Part shown: positions 6,413 to 14,527 of the stretch, one piece after another
How the letters are laid out: each line of letters starts with the position of its first letter
How positions within the stretch are numbered: the first letter of the stretch is position 1
Assembly (NCBI GenBank): GCA_022424815.1
Contig: JAKMGS010000035.1
Coordinates: forward strand, 1-15,108
DNA from: Schleiferiaceae bacterium
GTDB lineage: Bacteria > Bacteroidota > Bacteroidia > Flavobacteriales > Schleiferiaceae
Length of the DNA stretch: 15,108 nt
Direction of reading: 5' to 3'
Position numbers and translations under genes: made by a program
Notes under the pieces: generated by a model
The model's input: only the letters and a program-made list of their open reading frames with translations
The model's database searches: none
Told to the model about the DNA's origin: nothing

Positions 6413-7765
6413 ATGTCGAGCCAGTACCAAGGCCTCATCGATGCATTTGTTGCAAAGGTCGAAGCCGCCAACCCAAACGAGCCTGAATTTATGCAGGCGG
6501 TACAGGAAGTTGCAGAATCTGTAATTCCCTTCATCGAAAACAATCCGAAGTACAAAGGAAAAAGCTTACTCGAGCGTATCGTGGAGCCGGAACGTACCAT
6601 TATGTTCCGAGTGCCATGGACCGACGACGCAGGTAATGTGCACGTCAACAAAGGATACCGCGTGGAATTCAATAGCGCAATTGGACCCTACAAAGGAGGC
6701 TTGCGTTTCCACCCGACGGTAAACTTGAGCGTGTTGAAATTCTTGGGCTTTGAGCAAATCTTTAAAAACGCCTTGACCACATTGCCTATGGGCGGTGGTA
6801 AGGGTGGGTCCAACTTTGATCCCAAAGGCAAGTCGGATGCTGAAGTAATGCGTTTCTGCCAGAGCTTCATGACCGAGTTGTCCCGCCACATTGGGGCGGA
6901 CACGGACGTACCTGCCGGTGATATCGGTGTTGGCGCACGTGAGATCGGCTTCATGTTCGGACAGTACAAGCGTATTCGCAACGAATTTACGGGCGTGTTG
7001 ACCGGAAAGAGCTTGTCGTGGGGTGGATCGTTGATCCGTCCAGAGGCGACCGGTTACGGAACGGTATACTTTACTCGTGAAATGTTGGCCACCAAGGGCG
7101 AGAGCTTTAGCGGCAAGCGTGTGTTAATCTCAGGTTCAGGTAATGTGGCCCAATTCGCTGCTGAGAAAGTAATGGAACTCGGTGGAGCGGTATTGACCAT
7201 GAGCGATTCCTCAGGACATATCGTTTGTGAGGGCGGAATGAGCCGTGAGCAATTGGACTTTGTGATGGAGTTGAAGAACGTGCGTCGCGGACGTATTTCT
7301 GAGGCTGCCGATGCATTCTCAAACATCGCGTTCCACGAAGGCACGCCTTGGGGTGTGAAGTGTGATGTGGCCCTTCCTTGTGCGACTCAAAACGAATTGA
7401 AGGGTGAAGATGCCCAGAAGTTGATTGCAAATGGCGTGATGGCGCTTGGCGAAGGTGCCAATATGCCTTGTACGCCGGAGGCGGTGCACCACTTCCAAAG
7501 CAATGGCGTGTTGTTCTCACCAGGTAAGGCGTCGAACGCCGGTGGTGTGGCTACATCAGGCTTGGAGATGAGCCAGAACAGCCTTCGCATGAGCTGGACT
7601 CGTGAAGAGGTAGACGGTCACTTGGGCCGAATTATGACGGATATCCACTCCGCGTGTGTGAAATATGGAACCAAAGAAGATGGTTCTGTGGATTACGTAC
7701 AAGGCGCAAACATCGCAGGTTTTGTGAAGGTCGCGGATGCTATGCTAGATCAAGGTGTGGTGTAA
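6413..7765 (+). CDS. gdhA: NADP-type glutamate dehydrogenase
   Basis: This enzyme aminates 2-oxoglutarate with ammonium and NADPH to make glutamate in the cytoplasm. The 450-residue length fits the hexameric type I enzymes. The N-domain has 'GPYKGGLRFHP' (91-101, substrate Lys94), 'LPMGGGKGGSNFDP' (124-137, catalytic Lys130) and 'VPAGDIGVGAREIGF' (166-180, catalytic Asp170). The coenzyme domain starts 'GKRVLISGSGNVAQFAAEK' (234-252) and runs into 'TMSDSSG'. That resembles the NADP-preferring bacterial enzymes, but the preference is inferred. 'CPxxxN'-type late motifs appear as 'LPCATQNEL' (321-329) and 'SNAGGVATSGLEMSQN' (374-389). I chose the ATG at 6413; the open frame reaches a TTG at 6368, but those 15 extra residues are unlike the family and overlap the promoter. 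A strong terminator follows. Confidence 0.96.
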   Translation: MSSQYQGLIDAFVAKVEAANPNEPEFMQAVQEVAESVIPFIENNPKYKGKSLLERIVEPERTIMFRVPWTDDAGNVHVNKGYRVEFNSAIGPYKGGLRFHPTVNLSVLKFLGFEQIFKNALTTLPMGGGKGGSNFDPKGKSDAEVMRFCQSFMTELSRHIGADTDVPAGDIGVGAREIGFMFGQYKRIRNEFTGVLTGKSLSWGGSLIRPEATGYGTVYFTREMLATKGESFSGKRVLISGSGNVAQFAAEKVMELGGAVLTMSDSSGHIVCEGGMSREQLDFVMELKNVRRGRISEAADAFSNIAFHEGTPWGVKCDVALPCATQNELKGEDAQKLIANGVMALGEGANMPCTPEAVHHFQSNGVLFSPGKASNAGGVATSGLEMSQNSLRMSWTREEVDGHLGRIMTDIHSACVKYGTKEDGSVDYVQGANIAGFVKVADAMLDQGVV

Positions 7766-7790
7766 GGAGGACCAATTTTTTTAAAATGCT

Positions 7791-7821
7791 ACGGGCGCCC
7801 AGCGGGCGCCCGTTCTTTTTT
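7791..7821 (+). terminator. Rho-independent terminator after gdhA
   Basis: A perfect 10-bp GC-rich stem, ACGGGCGCCC (7791-7800) and GGGCGCCCGT (7804-7813), has a three-base AGC loop and is followed by TCTTTTTT to 7821. It sits 25 bp after the gdhA stop and before the end of the convergent hydrolase gene. The minus-strand side lacks a clear T tract, so it mainly serves gdhA. Confidence 0.9.
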
Positions 7822-7838
7822 CAATAAGTCCTAGAAGC

Positions 7839-8633
7839 CTACGCGTCCAGCCACCAACGCTGAACTTCGTCGATACAGCCCTGTTGATGGGTGATGTGTC
7901 CCATATGTCCCGAGGGCGAGGTATAGCGGTAGTTCACCCCTGTTGCCAAGGACCATTTTTCTACGCTATCAAAGGGAATCACGGTGTCCAATTTTCCTGT
8001 AAACACCCCCACAGGGACAGTGCCTCCTTCGAGGACGTGTGTACGGTCTTTCCTAGTTTTCATGCCTTGAATCGCAGCCACAATTCCCTCCACCGACATC
8101 TCGAGACTTTGATCAATCTGTCGGTGAATGGCAGGCTGGAAGGCCTCACGCATCGTAGCATCGAAGAGTTGAGGGATGGACGCGCGAATGAAGGCATTGT
8201 GATTTTGTTGGACCAATGCCGCTGCTTTTTCTCTCATCAGCTGACGCGCAGGAGAATCGGCCAATGGCGTAGAGAAAAATAACCCCAATTGCTCGAGCTT
8301 TTCCGGGTGCGTTTCAGCGTAAGCTAAGGCGACATATCCGCCCATGCTGTGGCCTAAAAGATGGAAGGAGGAGATCTGGCAAAATTGGACCACTTCATCC
8401 ACAGCCTCAGCCATCAACTCCATCGTGTGCACCGCGGCGAGAGAATCGCTTTGTCCATGACCCGGCAAGTCAATCATGAGCACCGGCCCATGGGTGTTCC
8501 AGGCATGCGACAATCCGTCCCACATGCGAGTATCTTCCAAGAAGCCGTGCAGCAACACCAAAGGCTTATGCGCCGGATTTCCGGGCCGCCATTGGTAGTG
8601 TAATTGGCCGTTCTTAAAAGCTAATAGGGCCAT
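7839..8633 (-). CDS. Alpha/beta-fold hydrolase
   Basis: The 264-residue cytoplasmic protein (no signal peptide seen) has the alpha/beta hydrolase core. 'LVLLHGFLEDTRMWD' (25-39) supplies the oxyanion region, and 'MIDLPGHGQSD' (53-63) the next strand and loop. The nucleophile elbow is 'GHSMGG' (94-99, Ser96). The acid is probably Asp216 in 'FTGKLDTVIP' (211-220), and the base His243 or His246 in 'SGHMGH'. These features resemble the large group of esterases and MenH/BioH-like hydrolases, so the substrate cannot be assigned. The start codon overlaps the pepP stop by one base (TAATG), so the gene is translationally coupled to pepP. Confidence 0.9.
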   Translation of the reverse strand: MALLAFKNGQLHYQWRPGNPAHKPLVLLHGFLEDTRMWDGLSHAWNTHGPVLMIDLPGHGQSDSLAAVHTMELMAEAVDEVVQFCQISSFHLLGHSMGGYVALAYAETHPEKLEQLGLFFSTPLADSPARQLMREKAAALVQQNHNAFIRASIPQLFDATMREAFQPAIHRQIDQSLEMSVEGIVAAIQGMKTRKDRTHVLEGGTVPVGVFTGKLDTVIPFDSVEKWSLATGVNYRYTSPSGHMGHITHQQGCIDEVQRWWLDA

Positions 8634-9922
8634 TATTGGGCCATGAATGCCTCAATTTCTTCTACTGTCTTTGGGATGGCACGTGTCAAGTTTTCGTGAC
8701 CGTCATTGGTGATCACGATATCGTCTTCGATGCGAATGCCCAGTCCTTCTTCAGGGATGTAAATACCCGGCTCCACGGTGAATACCATACCTTCTTCTAC
8801 GGGAATGGTCCACAAACCGTAGTCGTGAACGTCCAAGCCGAGGTAGTGGCTTGTACCGTGCATGAAGTACTTTTTATATGCTGGCCACGCAGGATCTTCG
8901 TTGGCTACATCTTCTGCGGTTATCAAACCGAGTTTCAATAGTTCTTGGGTCATTAGATCGCCCACTTTTTTATGGTAATCGTCCAACATAATGCCCCGGC
9001 GTAGTAAAGCGATGGCGCCTTCGTGTACGCTTAAAACCGCATTGTATACCTCCGCTTGACGTGCAGTGAATTTCCCGTTTACTGGGTAACAGCGCGTCAC
9101 ATCACAGGTGTAATTTCCATATTCTGCACCCACATCAAAGAGTACGAGATCGCCGTCCTTACATTGATCGTTGTTCTCGATGTAGTGCAATACGTTGGCG
9201 TTATTTCCTGCAGCGATGATGGGTGTGTAGGCGAAGCCGCGGCTGCGGTTCATCAAGAACTCGTGCATGAATTCGGCCTCTAATTCGTATTCCCAAACCC
9301 CAGGCTTCAAGAATTTCAAAATGCGCTCGTAACCTTTTGTAGTAATGGTTGCTGCTTCGCGCATGACCTCTAGCTCAAGTGCCGTTTTGGTCCCGCGAAC
9401 GCGATGGAGAATAGGCTGGCTACGCTCAAATTCATGAGCGTGATAGTGTTCCTTGATCCACTTATTCATTCTGTCGTGACGCAATTCGGTTTCTACATGC
9501 GCTCTTAAGTGCTCGTTGCCATTGAGGTAGATACGCTCGGCATTCACGGCCATTTCATTGAAGACGCGTTCAAAATCCGACAACCAGAAAACGGTCTTAA
9601 TACCGCTGATGTCAAAAGCTTCGTCTTTGCTATACTTGGCCCCTTCCCAAACCGCGATGAGGTCATTAGTTTCTTTCAAGAAAAGAACTTCACGAAGACT
9701 TTCCTTGTGTGCATCAGGGAACAATACAAGGATGCTTTCTTCTTGATCTGCACCGCTTAAAAACAGAATATCACTGTGCTGTTTGAACGGCAAATGCCCA
9801 TCAGCACTGGTGGGATAGATATCGTTTGAGGTGAAAATGGCCAATGAATTTGGTTTCATTAGGGCAGTAAAACGACTTCTGTTTTCAATAAAAATCTCTC
9901 GGTTCAGCTGATGATATCTCAT
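8633..9922 (-). CDS. pepP: Xaa-Pro aminopeptidase (aminopeptidase P, M24B)
   Basis: The enzyme removes an N-terminal residue that precedes proline, using a two-metal (usually Mn) site. The 429 residues comprise an aminopeptidase-P N-domain (about 1-170) and a pita-bread M24 catalytic domain (about 180-425). All five expected metal ligands are present: Asp263 ('LFDVGAEYG'), Asp274 ('TCDVTRCYP'), His359 ('HGTSHYLGLDVHD'), Glu384 ('VEPGIYIP') and Glu399 ('GIRIEDD'). The accessory histidines 355 and 366 are also present. The N-domain start 'MRYHQLNREIFIENRSRF' is typical, which supports the ATG at 9922. It is the first gene of a minus-strand pair with the alpha/beta hydrolase and is divergent from sdhC. 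No export signal is seen, so it should act in the cytoplasm. Confidence 0.95.
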   Translation of the reverse strand: MRYHQLNREIFIENRSRFTALMKPNSLAIFTSNDIYPTSADGHLPFKQHSDILFLSGADQEESILVLFPDAHKESLREVLFLKETNDLIAVWEGAKYSKDEAFDISGIKTVFWLSDFERVFNEMAVNAERIYLNGNEHLRAHVETELRHDRMNKWIKEHYHAHEFERSQPILHRVRGTKTALELEVMREAATITTKGYERILKFLKPGVWEYELEAEFMHEFLMNRSRGFAYTPIIAAGNNANVLHYIENNDQCKDGDLVLFDVGAEYGNYTCDVTRCYPVNGKFTARQAEVYNAVLSVHEGAIALLRRGIMLDDYHKKVGDLMTQELLKLGLITAEDVANEDPAWPAYKKYFMHGTSHYLGLDVHDYGLWTIPVEEGMVFTVEPGIYIPEEGLGIRIEDDIVITNDGHENLTRAIPKTVEEIEAFMAQ

Positions 9923-9978
9923 GATAGGGTCTGACTATATTAATTTAGAATAGTTCTATTGTGATTTATACTACTTCG

Positions 9979-10011
9979 TTGGTACAGACTAAAGTCTGTG
10001 CCGTAAATTTG
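9979..10011 (+). promoter_or_regulatory. Bacteroidota-type promoter of the sdhCAB operon
   Basis: TTG at 9979-9981 is followed by a 22-base gap and TAAATTTG at 10004-10011, fitting TTG-N17-23-TAnnTTTG. Transcription should start near 10018, giving a leader of about 32 bases before the sdhC ATG at 10050. The spacer is almost entirely occupied by an inverted repeat (9981-10002), listed separately. Confidence 0.65.
9981..10002. repeat. Palindrome (candidate operator) within the sdh promoter spacer
   Basis: The arms GGTACAGACT (9981-9990) and AGTCTGTGCC (9993-10002) are inverted repeats around AA. There is one mismatch, T9983 against G10000, which would be a wobble pair in RNA. The inner ACAGACT/AGTCTGT is perfect. 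It lies between the -33 and -7 elements and upstream of the expected transcription start, so it should act as DNA and not as an RNA hairpin. A dimeric regulator bound here would block or adjust polymerase binding. The regulator is not identifiable. Confidence 0.5.
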
Positions 10012-10049
10012 ACATGCTAAAATTAGGCTATTAAACTTTAAAATCGCTT

Positions 10050-10745
10050 ATGGCATCAACTTCTAAAGGTCTTTTCGGTTCTTCATTAGCTCGTAAGTAC
10101 TGGATGGCCGCTACAGGACTCTTCTTGTGTAGCTTCTTAGTTGGACACTTATTAGGTAACCTTCAACTCTTCGTTACTGGTGAGGAAGGTAAACTCGCGT
10201 TCAACGAATACGGTCACTTTATGACAACCTTCCCCGTGGTGAAGATCTTATCATATGTGACGTACATCAGCATCCTTTTGCATACTGTGGACGGAATAAT
10301 GTTGGCGCGTCAAAACCGTGCGGCTCGTCCAGTGAAGTATTTGAAAGAAAACCAAGCGGCTAATGCTTCTTGGGCCTCTCGCAAGATGGCTTTGCTCGGC
10401 ATTTTAACCCTGTTCTTCATCGTGGTTCACATGAAGAGCTTTTGGTACGAAATGCATTGGGGTGCCCTAGAAAAGGATGCCAACGGCAACAAGGACCTTT
10501 GGACCTTGACAGTTACTGCTTTTGAGCAGTGGTGGTACACAGCCTTCTACGTACTTGCCCTTACTGGTCTTGCCTTCCACTTGAGCCACGGTGCACAGAG
10601 CGCGTTCCAAACCTTAGGCATTAATCATCCGAAGTACACACCGTTTATTAGCAAAACAATGGTGGCTTTCGCATGGTTGATTCCAGCAGGCTTCATCGCC
10701 GTAGCAGTATTCCTTTTCGTTGTTCAACCAGGTCAATCACTATAA
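10050..10745 (+). CDS. sdhC: Succinate dehydrogenase cytochrome b subunit (b558 type)
   Basis: This is the single large membrane anchor of a type B succinate:quinone oxidoreductase, which carries electrons from SdhB to menaquinone. The 231 residues contain five membrane helices, at about 17-41, 62-86, 111-131, 160-182 and 203-225. Histidines inside helices I-IV (His33 in 'VGHLLGN', His78 in 'LLHTVDG', His127 in 'VVHMKSF', His177 or His180 in 'FHLSHGAQS') fit the four axial ligands of a dihaem subunit. As in other members of this family, no separate sdhD gene is present. Ten bases separate its stop from the sdhA start, so the three genes form one operon. Confidence 0.95.
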   Translation: MASTSKGLFGSSLARKYWMAATGLFLCSFLVGHLLGNLQLFVTGEEGKLAFNEYGHFMTTFPVVKILSYVTYISILLHTVDGIMLARQNRAARPVKYLKENQAANASWASRKMALLGILTLFFIVVHMKSFWYEMHWGALEKDANGNKDLWTLTVTAFEQWWYTAFYVLALTGLAFHLSHGAQSAFQTLGINHPKYTPFISKTMVAFAWLIPAGFIAVAVFLFVVQPGQSL

Positions 10746-10755
10746 TTCTCTTACT

Positions 10756-12756
10756 ATGGCATTAGATTCTAAGATTCCAGCAGGCCCATTAGGCGAGAAG
10801 TGGACAAAACATAAAGGTGAGATTCCATTGGTATCGCCTGCAAACAAAAGATTAATTGACGTAATCGTAGTAGGTACCGGTCTAGCCGGTTCATCTGCAG
10901 CAGCTTCTTTGGCTGAAATGGGTTACAACGTGAAAGCATTCTGTTTCCAGGACTCTCCGCGTCGTGCACACTCAATCGCAGCACAAGGGGGAATCAACGC
11001 AGCGAAAAACTACCAGAATGATGGGGATTCAGTGTACCGTCTGTTCTACGATACGATCAAAGGTGGCGATTACCGCTCAAGAGAGGCCAACGTTCACCGT
11101 TTGGCTGAGGTAAGCCGCAATATTATTGACCAGTGTGTCGCTCAAGGTGTTCCTTTCGCACGTGATTACGGTGGTTTGCTAGACAACCGTTCTTTCGGTG
11201 GGGTACAGGTAAGCCGTACGTTCTACGCAAAAGGTCAGACAGGCCAGCAGTTGTTGCTTGGTGCTTACTCTGCATTGAACCGTCAGATTGCAAAGGGTCG
11301 TGTGAAAATGTATGCGCGTCACGAAATGCAAGAGCTTGTTGTCGTAGGCGGTAAGGCGCGCGGTATCATTGCGAAGAATTTGGTAACAGGAGAGTTAGAG
11401 CGCCATAGTGCTCACGCTATACTTCTGTGTACGGGTGGGTACGGTAACGTTTTCTTCCTTTCTACAAACGCGATGGGATCGAACGTAACTGCTGCATGGA
11501 AAGCGCACCGCAAAGGAGCGTACATGGCTAATCCATGTTTCACACAGATTCACCCAACTTGTATTCCAGTAAGTGGTGAGAACCAAAGTAAACTGACGTT
11601 GATGTCAGAATCGTTGCGTAACGATGGTCGTATCTGGGTTCCTGCGAAAAAGGAAGATGCAGAAGCAATCCGCGCAGGTAAACTTCACCCGAACGATATC
11701 GCAGAGGAAAACAGAGATTACTACCTCGAGCGTCGTTACCCGGCATTCGGTAACCTAGTACCTCGCGATGTTGCCTCGCGTGCAGCGAAAGAGCGTTGTG
11801 ATGCAGGCTACGGAGTGAACAAGACAGGTGAGGCAGTTTATCTAGATTTCGCAGCGGCAATTGTTCGTTACGGAAAAGAGGAAGCACTCGTAAAAGGGGT
11901 GAATAACCCTTCTGATACAGATATCAAAGCATTGGGTGAGAAGGTAGTAGAAGCCAAATACGGTAACCTCTTCCAGATGTACGAGAAGATTACAGCATCT
12001 AACCCGTACAAGGAGCCTATGATGATTTACCCAGCAGTACACTACACGATGGGTGGTCTATGGGTAGATTACAATTTGATGACTTCAATTCCGGGTTGTT
12101 TTGCTTTAGGGGAGGCTAATTTCTCAGATCACGGTGCCAACCGCCTAGGTGCATCTGCATTGATGCAGGGTCTTGCGGACGGTTACTTTGTAGCGCCTTA
12201 CACTGTAGGTGAGTTCCTAAGTAAGGACATCCGTACTGGAGCCATCTCAACAGATTCTCCAGAATTTGAAGAAGCTGAAAAAGCGGTTCGAGAGCGTACA
12301 GACAAGTTCATCAATAATAATGGTACCAAATCTGTTGACTTCTTCCATAAGCGTCTCGGAAAGATTATGTGGACCGAGGTAGGTATGGCTCGTAACGAAA
12401 AAGGCTTGAAGCAAGCGATTGCTGATATCCAAGCATTGCGCGAAGAATTCTACGCAGATGTTCGAGTGCTGGGTTCTGCTAATGGCATGAACCCTGAGCT
12501 TGATAAAGCAGGCCGCGTAGCAGACCTTATCGAACTAGGCGAGTTGATGGCGAAGGATGCACTACAGCGCAACGAGAGCTGTGGTGGTCACTTCCGCGAA
12601 GAGTACCAAAGTGAGGAAGGAGAAGCCCTTCGAGACGATAAGAACTTTGCCTTCGTAAGTGCATGGGAGTTCACAGGTGTACCTGCAGAAGCCAAATTGC
12701 ACAAAGAAGAATTGACTTTCGAGAATGTTGAATTGAAGACACGTTCTTACAAATAA
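10756..12756 (+). CDS. sdhA: Succinate dehydrogenase flavoprotein subunit
   Basis: This is the FAD-carrying catalytic subunit that oxidises succinate to fumarate at the inner face of the membrane. The 666 residues match Bacteroidota SdhA in length. The dinucleotide-binding 'VVGTGLAGSSAA' spans 38-49. His72 in 'RRAHSIAAQGG' is the expected site of covalent FAD attachment. Substrate-site residues are Arg337 in 'PRDVASR', His429 in 'HYTMGG' and Arg463 in 'HGANRLGASAL'. The C-terminal domain has 'SCGGHFREEYQ' (608-618). I chose the ATG at 10756, ten bases after sdhC. The open frame extends to a TTG at 10720 inside sdhC, but those 12 residues are not expected. sdhB follows after eight bases. Confidence 0.97.
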   Translation: MALDSKIPAGPLGEKWTKHKGEIPLVSPANKRLIDVIVVGTGLAGSSAAASLAEMGYNVKAFCFQDSPRRAHSIAAQGGINAAKNYQNDGDSVYRLFYDTIKGGDYRSREANVHRLAEVSRNIIDQCVAQGVPFARDYGGLLDNRSFGGVQVSRTFYAKGQTGQQLLLGAYSALNRQIAKGRVKMYARHEMQELVVVGGKARGIIAKNLVTGELERHSAHAILLCTGGYGNVFFLSTNAMGSNVTAAWKAHRKGAYMANPCFTQIHPTCIPVSGENQSKLTLMSESLRNDGRIWVPAKKEDAEAIRAGKLHPNDIAEENRDYYLERRYPAFGNLVPRDVASRAAKERCDAGYGVNKTGEAVYLDFAAAIVRYGKEEALVKGVNNPSDTDIKALGEKVVEAKYGNLFQMYEKITASNPYKEPMMIYPAVHYTMGGLWVDYNLMTSIPGCFALGEANFSDHGANRLGASALMQGLADGYFVAPYTVGEFLSKDIRTGAISTDSPEFEEAEKAVRERTDKFINNNGTKSVDFFHKRLGKIMWTEVGMARNEKGLKQAIADIQALREEFYADVRVLGSANGMNPELDKAGRVADLIELGELMAKDALQRNESCGGHFREEYQSEEGEALRDDKNFAFVSAWEFTGVPAEAKLHKEELTFENVELKTRSYK

Positions 12757-12764
12757 TTCAGACT

Positions 12765-13517
12765 ATGGATTTAACATTAAAGATCTGGAGACAAGCAGGC
12801 CCTGAAGCAAAGGGTGAATTGAAAACATACCCTATTTCTGGGGTAGAGGAGGACATGAGCTTCCTTGAGATGCTCGATTACTTGAACGAGCAGTTGATCG
12901 ACCAGGGCATTGAGCCTGTTGTGTTTGATCACGACTGTCGTGAGGGTATCTGTGGTATGTGTTCGCTATTTATCAATGGTGAAGCACACGGTCCAGGCCG
13001 TAAAATCACGACGTGTCAGCTGCACATGCGTGAATTTAAGAGTGGCGATACCATATACATCGAGCCGTTCCGTGCGAAGGCATTCCCTATCATCAAAGAT
13101 TTGATGGTAGACCGTTCTGCTTTTGATCGCATTCAGCGCGCAGGTGGGTTTATCTCAGTAAATACCTCTGGAAATACGATCGATGCCAACGCTATTCCTG
13201 TACCAAAGGAAAATGCAGACAGGGCATTTGATGCGGCAACGTGTATCGGCTGTGGGGCTTGCGTTGCAACGTGTAAGAACTCTTCGGCGATGTTGTTTGC
13301 ATCAGCGAAGATCAGCCAATTCTCATTGCTTCCACAAGGTCAGCCTGAGGCTAAAGAGCGTGTATTGAATATGGTACACCAAATGGATCTAGAAGGCTTT
13401 GGTAACTGTACCAACACCGGTGCTTGTGAGGTAGAGTGTCCAAAAGGCATTTCTTTAGAAAATATCGCACGCATGAACCGCGATTACTTGTTCGCTTCAT
13501 TTAGCAGTAATAAATAA
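12765..13517 (+). CDS. sdhB: Succinate dehydrogenase iron-sulfur subunit
   Basis: SdhB passes electrons from the SdhA flavin to the haems of SdhC through three iron-sulfur clusters. The 250-residue protein has an N-terminal ferredoxin domain with Cys58, Cys63, Cys66 and Cys84 for the 2Fe-2S cluster ('DCREGICGMC...TTC'). The C-terminal domain has 'CIGCGACVATC' (160-170) for the 4Fe-4S cluster. 'CTNTGACEVECPKGI' (215-229) supplies the remaining ligands, shared between the 3Fe-4S and 4Fe-4S sites. All expected cysteines are present. The gene lies eight bases after sdhA and is the last of the operon, followed by a hairpin terminator. Confidence 0.97.
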   Translation: MDLTLKIWRQAGPEAKGELKTYPISGVEEDMSFLEMLDYLNEQLIDQGIEPVVFDHDCREGICGMCSLFINGEAHGPGRKITTCQLHMREFKSGDTIYIEPFRAKAFPIIKDLMVDRSAFDRIQRAGGFISVNTSGNTIDANAIPVPKENADRAFDAATCIGCGACVATCKNSSAMLFASAKISQFSLLPQGQPEAKERVLNMVHQMDLEGFGNCTNTGACEVECPKGISLENIARMNRDYLFASFSSNK

Positions 13518-13555
13518 GATTCTAAACTAGTCCAGAAAGGACTAATACATTATAG

Positions 13556-13581
13556 ACCCCGGCCTTTGGTCGGGGTTTTTT
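13556..13581 (+). terminator. Rho-independent terminator of the sdhCAB operon
   Basis: The stem ACCCCGGCC (13556-13564) with GGTCGGGGT (13568-13576) has one G-T pair, closes a TTT loop and runs into six T residues (13576-13581). A smaller 6-bp hairpin, TAGTCC/GGACTA (13528-13544, loop AGAAA), precedes it and may help protect the mRNA end. Confidence 0.88.
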
Positions 13582-13635
13582 ATTCGATGATATATAGTGT
13601 CAAGAAATATGCTTCAAATTATCGGACACATGTAA

Positions 13636-13956
13636 TCACTGAAGAGTGTTTCTGAATTTTTTGAACTCAATAATCAAGAAATAAGTTGCACCAATGACGA
13701 AAGGATAAACTAGAAAGTTTAACCTAAAGGCTTCGGTGAAATTGAATTTTATAAGCTCAAGAAACGCGTCTGACATTCCGCAACCGTAGCAATTCATTCC
13801 GAAACATAATGTGAATAAACAGGGGATTCGAAGGTCTAGCGAGGTAGTCATCACTACAAGGGTCATGATTATCTCGTACAAGACAACCGACGCCAATATT
13901 TTGTTCTCGCGTACAAGGTTTCTTAGAAAGGAATTAAGGCTTGAGAGTAACGCCAT
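13636..13956 (-). CDS. DUF2752 family small membrane protein
   Basis: The 106-residue protein has two hydrophobic segments, about 22-38 ('ASVVLYEIIMTLVVMTT') and 82-97 ('LVYPFVIGATYFLIIE'). They flank the family hallmark 'IPCLFTLCFGMNCYGCGMSDAF' (44-65, with Cys51, Cys56 and Cys59). It then has 'NFTEAFRLNFLVYP' (72-85), as in DUF2752 proteins. The family's function is unknown. I chose the ATG at 13956; a GTG one codon earlier is possible. Its first 23 bases overlap the end of the upstream zinc-ribbon TM2 gene, so translation is probably coupled. Confidence 0.85.
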   Translation of the reverse strand: MALLSSLNSFLRNLVRENKILASVVLYEIIMTLVVMTTSLDLRIPCLFTLCFGMNCYGCGMSDAFLELIKFNFTEAFRLNFLVYPFVIGATYFLIIEFKKFRNTLQ

Positions 13957-14275
13957 CACTATCCTTGTAGTTACCTGAAATAATAAGAATTAGGTCTATC
14001 AGGGCCCAGATTCCGCATCCTCCTGCAGTTAAAAGTTGGATAATACCGATGGTGGTATGTCCAGTGTAAAATCTGTGTATTCCCAATGCTCCTGCAAACC
14101 AACAGAGAAGAAGTGCAGGTAAAAATTTATTTTCACCGTTTTGGTCATCCCCGCTTTCAGAATTTTGTTGGGGCGCGCCACAGTTTGGGCAAGCAGCTGC
14201 TTTCGTACTCAGCTGCTTGCCACATTCTGTGCAATACTTGTAATTTTCAATGGTGTTAAGAGAGGTCTCTTCCAT
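13934..14275 (-). CDS. Zinc-ribbon and TM2 domain protein
   Basis: The 113-residue protein begins with a zinc ribbon: Cys15-x2-Cys18 and Cys29-x2-Cys32 in 'YCTECGK...CPNCGAP'. A polar acidic linker (about 36-50) follows, then a TM2 domain. That domain is two membrane helices (about 52-68 and 74-100) with the family signature 'GALGIHRFYTGH' (62-73) in the turn and 'GGCGIWALIDLI' (85-96) in the second helix. The function of TM2 proteins in bacteria is not established. The gene overlaps the upstream TM2 gene by 20 bases and the downstream DUF2752 gene by 23 bases. Its TM2 part is clearly a paralogue of the preceding short TM2 protein. Confidence 0.9.
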   Translation of the reverse strand: MEETSLNTIENYKYCTECGKQLSTKAAACPNCGAPQQNSESGDDQNGENKFLPALLLCWFAGALGIHRFYTGHTTIGIIQLLTAGGCGIWALIDLILIISGNYKDSDGVTLKP

Positions 14276-14465
14276 CAGCCATTTTTAATGACCCTGTCAG
14301 AATTTTGATTAGATCGATCAAGGTCCAGATACCGCAACCTCCAAGAGTGATTAGCATTAACCACCAGTTACTGTAGCCCATCATTAATCTATGGATTCCG
14401 AGGGATCCTAGGAACCAACAAACAAGGGCCATTACGATTTTAGATTGTACTGGTTTTTCAGACAT
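14256..14465 (-). CDS. Short TM2 domain protein
   Basis: The 69-residue protein is little more than one TM2 domain. Helix one is about 9-22, the signature turn is 'GSLGIHRLMMGY' (20-31), and helix two holds 'LGGCGIWTLIDLIKILTG' (41-58). It has no zinc ribbon. It is the first gene of a three-gene minus-strand unit, with its end overlapping the zinc-ribbon TM2 gene. Similarity to that neighbour ('CWF.G.LGIHR' and 'GGCGIW.LIDLI') points to tandem duplication. Function is unknown. The 62-bp region upstream is AT-rich and I see no convincing TAnnTTTG promoter in it. Confidence 0.85.
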   Translation of the reverse strand: MSEKPVQSKIVMALVCWFLGSLGIHRLMMGYSNWWLMLITLGGCGIWTLIDLIKILTGSLKMADGRDLS

Positions 14466-14527
14466 AATATTGAGTGTTTTGATTTGTTGAAACTCAAAGT
14501 AACAAATAAATTCTTACAATGTTCTAA

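Noticed and set aside
7107..7520. 137-residue minus-strand frame within gdhA
   Set aside because: It lies wholly inside a well-supported gene, has a biased composition and no domain pattern. It is a codon-bias shadow.
10720..10755. Extended sdhA start at a TTG inside sdhC
   Set aside because: The ATG at 10756 gives the expected N-terminus and a normal 10-bp gap; the extension would overlap the last codons of sdhC for no reason.
13582..13635. Possible small gene or RNA between the sdh terminator and the DUF2752 gene
   Set aside because: The 54 bases are AT-rich with no start-stop frame of useful length and no stable hairpin.
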